From positions 1 through 8,906 of the forward strand of contig CAMINA010000048.1 in the NCBI GenBank assembly GCA_946221825.1: a stretch of 8,906 bases of DNA. Reading direction: 5' to 3'. Source of the stretch: an uncultured Nesterenkonia sp. Lineage in GTDB: Bacteria > Actinomycetota > Actinomycetes > Actinomycetales > Micrococcaceae. The position numbers were made by a program, and so were the translations under genes. Shown here piece by piece: positions 1 to 6,784 of the stretch (the first letter of the stretch is position 1; every line of letters starts with the position of its first letter). The notes under the pieces were generated by a model. It did not search any database. It saw nothing but the letters and a program-made list of their open reading frames with translations, and was not told where the DNA came from.

Positions 1-300
1 CCATCACCACCAACGGCTGGCTGATCGCCGGCATCGTGCTGGCCTCCTTCGCCGCTGCGCTTCCCGGCCGGCGGGTGAGGATCGAGCGCGCGACGGCGTA
101 CAGCTCGGCCACTGCCGCGCTTGGAGGAGTCCTGCTGGGCTGGGGCGCGATGATCGGCCTGGGCTGCACCATCGGCGTGCTGCTCTCCGGCACCCATGCG
201 ATGGCGCTCTCCGGCTGGGTCTTCGGGGCTGCGGTCTTCGCCGCGGCCGGGGTCGGGTTCAGGCTGAACCTGCACAGGAGGGCGGCACCGGGGGCGTTCC

Positions 301-308
<8 letters not shown>
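1..308 (+). CDS. YeeE/YedE family sulfur-compound permease, C-terminal fragment
   Basis: The reading frame is open from the window edge (first full codon at 3) to TAA at 306-308, so the 5' end lies outside; the internal GTG at 36 is not the real start. About 101 residues are visible. They are highly hydrophobic, with roughly three membrane segments: one at the left edge, one running through GWGAMIGLGCTIGVLLSG, and one through ALSGWVFGAAVFAAAGVG. The Gly-rich stretch with a single Cys in GLGCTIG, followed by SG and LSGW, matches the second conserved half of YeeE/YedE (DUF395) inner-membrane proteins. Characterised members such as TsuA import thiosulfate, using conserved membrane-embedded cysteines. 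The true substrate (thiosulfate, sulfite or a selenium compound) cannot be read from this fragment. It ends in a short Arg/Pro-rich cytoplasmic tail. There is a 140-bp gap before guaB, so co-transcription is unlikely. Confidence 0.75.
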
Positions 309-1967
<1,659 letters not shown>

Positions 1968-1969
<2 letters not shown>

Positions 1970-1972
1970 GGA
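1968..1972 (+). promoter_or_regulatory. Ribosome binding site of the GuaB3 gene, overlapping the guaB stop
   Basis: AAGGA begins within the TAA stop codon of guaB and ends nine bases before TTG at 1982-1984. This overlap suggests translational coupling of the pair. It also supports the unusual TTG start, after which the protein begins MSNELPIG, as expected for this family. Confidence 0.65.
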
Positions 1973-1981
1973 CACCACCTC

Positions 1982-3136
1982 TTGAGCAACGAACTCCCCA
2001 TCGGCCTGGCCAAGAACGCGCGCCGGGCCTGGGCACTGGACGATGTCGCCGTCGTGCCCAGCCGCCGGACCCGCAGCCCGCAGGACGTCAGCCTGGAGTG
2101 GCAGATCGACGCCTATAAGTTCGACATGCCGGTCATCGGTGCGCCGATGGACTCGGTCATGTCCCCGGCGACCGCCATCGCCCTGGGCAAGCTGGGCGGT
2201 CTGGGTGTGCTGAACCTGGAGGGCCTGTGGACCCGGTACGAGGACCCGGAGCCCATCCTTGAGGAGATCGCCGCGCTGGAGGCCAGCGACGTCTCTCCGG
2301 AGAACACTCGGCGGCTGCAGGAGCTCTACTCCGAGCCGATCAAGGCGGAGCTGATCACTGCGCGTCTGGCAGAGATCCGTGAGGCCGGCGTCGTGGTCTC
2401 CGGATCCCTGACTCCGCAGCGGACCCAGGAGTTCTACCAGACAGTGGTCGACGCTGGGGTGGACATGTTCGTCATCCGTGGCACCACTGTCTCAGCTGAG
2501 CATGTCACCGACAACGGTGAGGACGGCACTGAGCCGCTGAATCTCAAGAAGTTCATCTATGAGCTCGATGTCCCAGTGATCGTCGGTGGTGCGGCCGGGT
2601 ACACCCCGGCGCTGCACCTGATGCGCACCGGTGCCGCCGGTGTCCTGGTGGGCTTCGGCGGCGGTTCGTCCACCACCACCCGCCGGGCGCTGGGCATCCG
2701 CGTGCCGATGGCCACAGCCATCAGCGACATCGCAGCCGCCCGCCGGGACTACCTGGATGAGTCGGGTGGGCGCTACGTGCATGTGATCGCCGACGGCGGC
2801 CTGGGCGCCTCCGGCGACATCGTCAAGGCTCTGGCCATGGGTGCCGACGCCGTGATGCTCGGGGCCACTCTGGCCCGGGCGGAGGAGGCCCCCGGGCGGG
2901 GCTGGCACTGGGGCCTGGAGGCCGTCCATGAGGAGTTCCCTCGCGGCCACCGCACTCATGTGGGCACTGTCGGGCCGCTGGAGGAGGTCCTCTGGGGACC
3001 CAGCCACCACACCGACGGGACCTCCAACCTGATGGGCGGGCTCAAACGGGCCATGGCCACCACCGGCTACGTGGACGTGAAGTCGTTCCAGCGGGTAGAC
3101 GCCATCGTCTCCCCGCTGAGCCAGCAGGACCGCTGA
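1982..3136 (+). CDS. guaB3: GuaB3 family IMP dehydrogenase-related protein
   Basis: A 384-residue paralogue of IMP dehydrogenase with a TTG start. It keeps the TIM-barrel landmarks ALDDVAVVPSRRTR (about residues 18-31), VIGAPMDSVMSPATAIALGKLGGLGVLN, the phosphate-binding ADGGLGASGDIVKALAMGADAVMLG region, and a C-terminal GGLKRAMATTGY. It has no CBS domains; a helical segment with LEALEASDVSPENTRRLQELY-like composition replaces them. At the position of the IMPDH catalytic cysteine the loop reads GGGSSTTTR, placing Thr231 where Cys is expected. The Arg-Tyr dyad of the flap is not recognisable either. From general family knowledge, this tandem with guaB is common in Actinobacteria and the role of the Cys-less form is not settled. 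IMPDH activity is therefore unlikely here; a regulatory or different purine-nucleotide role is inference. It is probably co-transcribed and translationally coupled with guaB. Confidence 0.9.
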   Translation: MSNELPIGLAKNARRAWALDDVAVVPSRRTRSPQDVSLEWQIDAYKFDMPVIGAPMDSVMSPATAIALGKLGGLGVLNLEGLWTRYEDPEPILEEIAALEASDVSPENTRRLQELYSEPIKAELITARLAEIREAGVVVSGSLTPQRTQEFYQTVVDAGVDMFVIRGTTVSAEHVTDNGEDGTEPLNLKKFIYELDVPVIVGGAAGYTPALHLMRTGAAGVLVGFGGGSSTTTRRALGIRVPMATAISDIAAARRDYLDESGGRYVHVIADGGLGASGDIVKALAMGADAVMLGATLARAEEAPGRGWHWGLEAVHEEFPRGHRTHVGTVGPLEEVLWGPSHHTDGTSNLMGGLKRAMATTGYVDVKSFQRVDAIVSPLSQQDR

Positions 3137-3143
3137 GCAGCCC

Positions 3144-3171
3144 TCACCGTTGATCGTCCTTCACCGTTGAT
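3144..3171. repeat. Direct repeat of TCACCGTTGAT with 17-bp period
   Basis: TCACCGTTGAT occurs at 3144-3154 and again at 3161-3171, exactly 17 bp apart, just after the GuaB3 stop codon. The last base of the second copy is the first base of the long inverted repeat. No known role. Confidence 0.6.
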
Positions 3172-3231
3172 TGGGCGAAGAACCACCGTCTGAGCCGCAG
3201 ATCTGCTCTGGGACGGTGGTTCTTCGCCCAA
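3171..3231. terminator. Perfect 20-bp inverted repeat, likely bidirectional terminator
   Basis: Arms 3171-3190 and 3212-3231 are perfect reverse complements over 20 bp. They flank a 21-nt loop that itself contains the palindrome GCAGATCTGC (3197-3206). It lies 34 bp past the guaB3 stop, between converging transcription units, which is the expected position for a terminator serving both strands. There is no T-tract on either side, as is frequent in GC-rich actinobacteria. Its length and perfection are more than a terminator needs, so a dispersed repeat element is an alternative. Confidence 0.7.
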
Positions 3232-3242
3232 CCTTCTGCTGG

Positions 3243-3508
3243 GTGAGCTGAGCGCATCGATCAGCTCCACCTTCTGGGGCTCATAGGTCGGGCTGCCGGG
3301 GTGCTCGTAGACATCCGATTCCGTGGGCCCCTCGGCCACCTGGACGGCCTCTTCGCCCTCGGGCGGGATGAGCCAGAGCCCCACGGTCTCCGGGACCGCG
3401 ACCTCCCACGATCTGACTGCGAAGAGGTCACACCCCTGTCTCAGCGGCGTCCGACGGGGCAGCTGCGGCTCGTTCGGCCGTGAGTCAGCTCAGTGCCGGG
3501 CCAGCTCA
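3243..3508 (-). pseudogene. Possible remnant of a minus-strand gene, family not recognised
   Basis: The minus frame is open from just after a TGA near 3508 down through this stretch. Between about 3410 and 3243 it reads like genuine protein: strong G/C bias at third positions and a sensible sequence with CDLFAVRSWEVAVPETVG, LWLIPPEGEEAVQVAEG and YEPQKVELIDALSS. The only candidate start is GTG at 3382-3384, with GGAG too close (three bases) to be a good ribosome site. The frame has no stop before the 20-bp inverted repeat; it runs through that repeat and into the antisense of guaB3, ending only at 3067. A normal gene would not do this. I infer a decayed or truncated gene whose original ends have been lost, or a frameshift near 3240. 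A real 105-residue protein (3067-3384) is the less likely alternative. I cannot name the family. Confidence 0.3.
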
Positions 3509-3533
3509 GCACTGGCCCAGCTCAGGGCTGGCC
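3486..3533. repeat. Three tandem 16-bp repeats overlapping the nuclease stop codon
   Basis: Three head-to-tail copies begin CAGCTCAG at 3486, 3502 and 3518. They diverge in the second half (GTGCCGGGC, CACTGGCC, GGCTGGCC). Read on the minus strand, each copy contains TGAGCTG, and the TGA of the first copy (3522-3524) is the stop of the nuclease gene. The array probably arose by tandem duplication around the stop codon. Confidence 0.75.
3498..3518 (-). terminator. GC-rich hairpin just after the nuclease gene
   Basis: GGGCCAG (3498-3504) pairs perfectly with CTGGCCC (3512-3518) around a 7-nt loop, centred about 14 bp past the nuclease stop codon. An alternative 6-bp stem, CAGTGC with GCACTG (3491-3496 and 3509-3514), competes with it. 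The hairpin is made by the 16-bp tandem repeats. No T-run follows, so terminator function is inferred from position. Confidence 0.45.
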
Positions 3534-6500
3534 CAGGCGGGAACGGTAGGCCAGCAGAGTCCCGACGCCGAGCAGCCCGGCCGCGATCGCGGCGATCCAG
3601 AAGTTCTGGGCACCGGTCAGCGCCAGGCCTCCCTCGCTGGAGGCTGCTGTGGGGGAGGTGTCGTCGGGAGCAGCGTTCGAGACTGCGGCTCCCAGGTCGG
3701 TTCCGGCCTCGGCGTCCGCACGTTCGTCGCCTGCTTCGGAGCCGGCTGGCACTTCTGCGGCTGAGGATTCGTCGTCGACCGGTTTCTCCCCAGCCGTCGG
3801 TCCGTCTTCAGGCGCTCCGTCCTCACTGGAGCCTGTGCCGGCCCCCTGGTCAGCGTCGTCCTCCTCAGCGGCGCCCTCCTCCTCGGCACCGCCGTCGGTC
3901 TCCTCACCCACGACGATGTCCGCGATGATCGGGTCGTGGTCGGAGGCCCGCCAGAGAGACTCGCTCCACGCGGGCTCCTCGTAGAGCCCGGGAGTCCCTG
4001 AGGCCTCGTAGCGGCTGTACTCCAGCGCGATGGGCTCCGGAGCGTTGGTGTTCCAGATGTGGGTCTGGGCCACTGTCTCCACGGCGGCGTCGGAGGCCAC
4101 CACGTGGTCCAGCGAGCCCGATTCACCGCTGTAGTTGTAGGAGTAGTTGCCGGTCTCCTCGGAATGCTGGGCCGAGAGGTTGGTGAAACCGGCGTCCTCG
4201 ATGGTGACCATCGGATCCTCGGCCGCATAGGAGTTGAAGTCGCCCATCAGGTAGAAGCGGTCGGTGCTGTACTCCTCCTGCATGGCTTCGGTGAACGCCG
4301 CCATCGCCTCGGCCTGGCGCGTGCGGTCTCCGTTGAAGGAGCCGCTGCCGTCGCCGGAGTCGGCGTTGTCGCCCTCGCCCTCGCCGCCCTTGGACTTCAG
4401 ATGATTGACCACCAGGGCGAACTGGTCGTCCTCATCGCCGTCGACCGGCTGGAACAGCGCGGCCATCGGTTCGCGGGCGTTGGAGTAGATCTCGTCCACG
4501 TCGTACTCGTCCAGGGCATCGGAAGCCAGGTGCTCCACGCCCTCCTCGAAGAGGATCAGCGAGTCCACCAGCTCGACGGCGTCGGGCCGATAGATGTATC
4601 CGTTGCGGATGACGTCCTCATCCTCGGGAAAGTCCTCGACCGGGACATAGTCCCAGGTGCCCTCTCCCTCGACCGCGTTGAGCGCCTCCACCAGCACCTG
4701 GTGGGCGTAGTCGCGGTCCTCGCCGAAGTGGACGGAGTTCTCCATCTCCTGCAGCGCGATGACATCGGCGTCCATGCCCACGATCGTGTTCACGATGCGC
4801 TGCTGCTGCACCGCGAAGTGCTCCTCGGTGTAGGCCCCACGGCTGGTGCAGTAGTCAGTTGTGGTGGGCTCGCCGTGCCGGTCCTCGTGGTAGTCACAGT
4901 CCTCCTCGTACTCACCGACGTGCGGGAAGTAGTTCAGGACGTTGAAGCCGGCCACGCGGACATCCCCGGCGCGTTCGGGAAGGTCTGCCTCGGGGCGGGT
5001 GTCGCTGAAGGTGACCGGCTCCTGCTCCGGGTTCCCGGGCAGGAAGGAGGTCGGCTCGAAGCGCCACTCGTCATAGCGATGCTCCAGGATCACCGGGGCG
5101 TTCCACTCCACTGAGGTGCCCACGCGGGGGACCTGCTCTGTGCTCAGATAGGGGAGGGGCATATCGGCCTCATCCGACCAGCTGGTCCAGCGGTTGCGGC
5201 CGCCGTGGCCCAGTCGGATGTAGCGCTCCGCGTTGGAGGCGGCCAGCTCCTCGCGCTCCTGGGTGTCCGGGTGGTGCTGTGCGGTGGGGTTCACCAGAGG
5301 GTCGGTGCCGTCCACGACGCCGAGCACGCCGCCTACGCTGTCGGCCTCGCCGTGGAGCAGCCCGTAGTTGTCGGTGACCGTCCAGTCGCCCTCCGGGCTG
5401 AGCGTCATGCCGATCAGCTGCTCGCGCTCCTCGATCTCCAGGAAGCCATCCACGGGGTAGGGGAGCGGAGCGTCGACGCTCTCGTCTTCGATGACTCCGA
5501 CTTCGGGCTGGGTGATCTGCAGCTGAGCAGAGCTGGTGGAGCTGGACTCCTCCCAGGTGCCGACCTCCCCGGTCACTTCGACGTAGTCGCCCTCCTCGAC
5601 CACGGCGCCGTCCCAGCCGGTGCCCATCCAGACGAAGACCGCACAGGAAACGTCGTGATCGCTGTAGTCCTCGCTGCCGCAGGCTGCCTCCTCCTGGAGG
5701 TAGAACCCGTCCCAGGGACGCGAGGTGTTCTCGGCGTCGGCGTAGCGCGCGGTGACCACACCGCGAGTGGTGACCTCCTCGCCCATATAGGGGCTGGCGG
5801 CGGGATCCGTGCCGGCTTGGCCGCGGACCTCGGAGATCGAGACCTCCGCTGCGGTCGACGAGTCGGCCGGATCCGAAGGCTCGGGTTCTGAAGGTTCCGG
5901 CTCTGAAGGCTCAGGCTCTGACGGTGCGGGTTCCGACGGTTCAGGATCAGCAGGCTCAGGCTCATCCTGGTCCTGCGTGATCAGAGCGTCGCCGCCGCTG
6001 TACCGGGGAGTCGCGGGCGCAGGGCCGAAGTCCTCGCCGTTCTCCCCGGTGGAGCTGGTGCGCTGGAGGGTCTCCCCGGAGGAGGCCTCCGGAGCGACGG
6101 CGCGGGAGTCGCCCAGGCCGATCTCCGCTTCGCCCCAGCCCAAGGCGTCGACCACAGCGGGATGATCGGTGAGGTCGCCGGAGACGTCTTCGGGCGGTTC
6201 TGCGGTGGAGAACAGGGCCACAGAGGCGCCGCCGCCTGCCATGTTCAGCGCTGCTCCGGCGTCGTGGTCGGCATGGAGCTCGGTGACCGGCCCGCCCGCG
6301 GCAGCCGGTCCCAGGATCAGGTAGCTGCCCTCGGCAGGGACGGAGCCGCTGAGCTGAGTGTTGCCGCCGCTGTAGGGGGTGCCGCTGCTCTGGTAGCCCT
6401 GGATGGACCAATCGCTGAGATCCACCGCGGTGTCACAGCTGTTGGTCAGCTCCACGTAGCGGGGGAGGTCCTGGGCGCTGCTTCCGCCGCGAGTGTTCAC

Positions 6501-6659
6501 CTCGTCGATCAGGATGCAGTCGGCTCCCTCGGCGTCCTGAGTCGGAGAGGCCATCGCCGGGGCGGGGCCCAGCATGGTTCCGCTCAGCACCGCTGCGGTC
6601 AGCAGGCGGGGGAGCCGGCGGCCGGAGGCGTCGGTGGTGGGACGGTCAGGGGTCGGCAT
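3522..6659 (-). CDS. Secreted, wall-anchored ExeM/NucH-like extracellular endonuclease
   Basis: A 1045-residue surface protein predicted to cleave extracellular nucleic acid. ATG at 6657-6659 is preceded by GAGGA at a 6-nt spacing. Order of parts: signal peptide 1-38 (RRLPRLL, a hydrophobic core, cleavage near AMA-S); lamin-tail domain about 46-175 (ILIDEVNTRGG, RYVELTNSC, DLSDWSIQGY); a PSEPE-repeat linker 241-265; an OB-fold about 273-388 (ISEVRG, TTRGVVTARY, DGFYLQEE, GDYVEVTGEV); and an endonuclease/exonuclease/phosphatase domain about 566-915. The last shows FNVLNY, LQEMEN (Glu638), NHLKSKGG (His753), GDFNSY (Asp807, Asn809), LDHVVAS and ASDHDP (Asp907, His908). All expected catalytic motifs are present. 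An acidic Glu/Asp/Ala/Ser-rich stalk (about 918-1008) leads to LALTG (1012-1016), a membrane span (1019-1037) and a short Arg-containing tail. This is a class E sortase type signal. The architecture matches ExeM/NucH DNases; the exact substrate is unproven. Confidence 0.92.
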   Translation of the reverse strand: MPTPDRPTTDASGRRLPRLLTAAVLSGTMLGPAPAMASPTQDAEGADCILIDEVNTRGGSSAQDLPRYVELTNSCDTAVDLSDWSIQGYQSSGTPYSGGNTQLSGSVPAEGSYLILGPAAAGGPVTELHADHDAGAALNMAGGGASVALFSTAEPPEDVSGDLTDHPAVVDALGWGEAEIGLGDSRAVAPEASSGETLQRTSSTGENGEDFGPAPATPRYSGGDALITQDQDEPEPADPEPSEPAPSEPEPSEPEPSEPEPSDPADSSTAAEVSISEVRGQAGTDPAASPYMGEEVTTRGVVTARYADAENTSRPWDGFYLQEEAACGSEDYSDHDVSCAVFVWMGTGWDGAVVEEGDYVEVTGEVGTWEESSSTSSAQLQITQPEVGVIEDESVDAPLPYPVDGFLEIEEREQLIGMTLSPEGDWTVTDNYGLLHGEADSVGGVLGVVDGTDPLVNPTAQHHPDTQEREELAASNAERYIRLGHGGRNRWTSWSDEADMPLPYLSTEQVPRVGTSVEWNAPVILEHRYDEWRFEPTSFLPGNPEQEPVTFSDTRPEADLPERAGDVRVAGFNVLNYFPHVGEYEEDCDYHEDRHGEPTTTDYCTSRGAYTEEHFAVQQQRIVNTIVGMDADVIALQEMENSVHFGEDRDYAHQVLVEALNAVEGEGTWDYVPVEDFPEDEDVIRNGYIYRPDAVELVDSLILFEEGVEHLASDALDEYDVDEIYSNAREPMAALFQPVDGDEDDQFALVVNHLKSKGGEGEGDNADSGDGSGSFNGDRTRQAEAMAAFTEAMQEEYSTDRFYLMGDFNSYAAEDPMVTIEDAGFTNLSAQHSEETGNYSYNYSGESGSLDHVVASDAAVETVAQTHIWNTNAPEPIALEYSRYEASGTPGLYEEPAWSESLWRASDHDPIIADIVVGEETDGGAEEEGAAEEDDADQGAGTGSSEDGAPEDGPTAGEKPVDDESSAAEVPAGSEAGDERADAEAGTDLGAAVSNAAPDDTSPTAASSEGGLALTGAQNFWIAAIAAGLLGVGTLLAYRSRLGQP
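5865..5939 (-). repeat. Five 15-bp repeats encoding a PSEPE linker
   Basis: Five consecutive pentapeptide units of the form PSEPE (PSEPA, PSEPE three times, PSDPA) cover residues 241-265 of the nuclease, between its lamin-tail and OB-fold domains. The DNA copies differ mostly at silent positions. A Pro/Glu-rich rod of this kind is a typical extended spacer in wall proteins, and its copy number may vary between strains. Confidence 0.75.
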
Positions 6660-6784
6660 GCAGAGTCCTCAGCAGGTCGAGTGATGCGGGCAGGAGTCAG
6701 TCTCCGATCCAATCAGGCCCGTGTGAACGCCGTGCTACGTCGAGGCGAATTGCCGTAGGCCGCCCCTGCCGCCGTCCTCCCAGG
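6660..6784 (-). promoter_or_regulatory. Intergenic leader upstream of the nuclease gene, with weak candidate promoter
   Basis: This 125-bp gap separates the 5'-nucleotidase stop from the nuclease start on the same strand. On the minus strand, TTCACA (plus positions 6722-6727) resembles a -35 element. GAGACT (6699-6704) sits 17 bp downstream as a poor -10 matching three of six positions. The ribosome site GAGGA occupies 6666-6670. No clear terminator hairpin follows the upstream gene, so the nuclease could be transcribed by read-through, from its own promoter, or both. Confidence 0.3.

Noticed and set aside
4059..5114. Open frame of 351 codons on the plus strand, antisense to the nuclease gene
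   Set aside because: It is the mirror of the nuclease catalytic domain, with Val/Leu/Gly-rich composition and no recognisable motif. The nuclease has all its catalytic motifs on the other strand.
6543..6659. Tat signal in the nuclease N terminus (RRLPRLL)
   Set aside because: The twin arginines lack the following F/L-K pattern and carry Pro instead; a general secretory signal peptide explains it better.
5205..6758. Plus-strand open frames of 198-228 codons opposite the nuclease N-terminal half
   Set aside because: They overlap the lamin-tail and OB-fold coding region and show no start context or domain.
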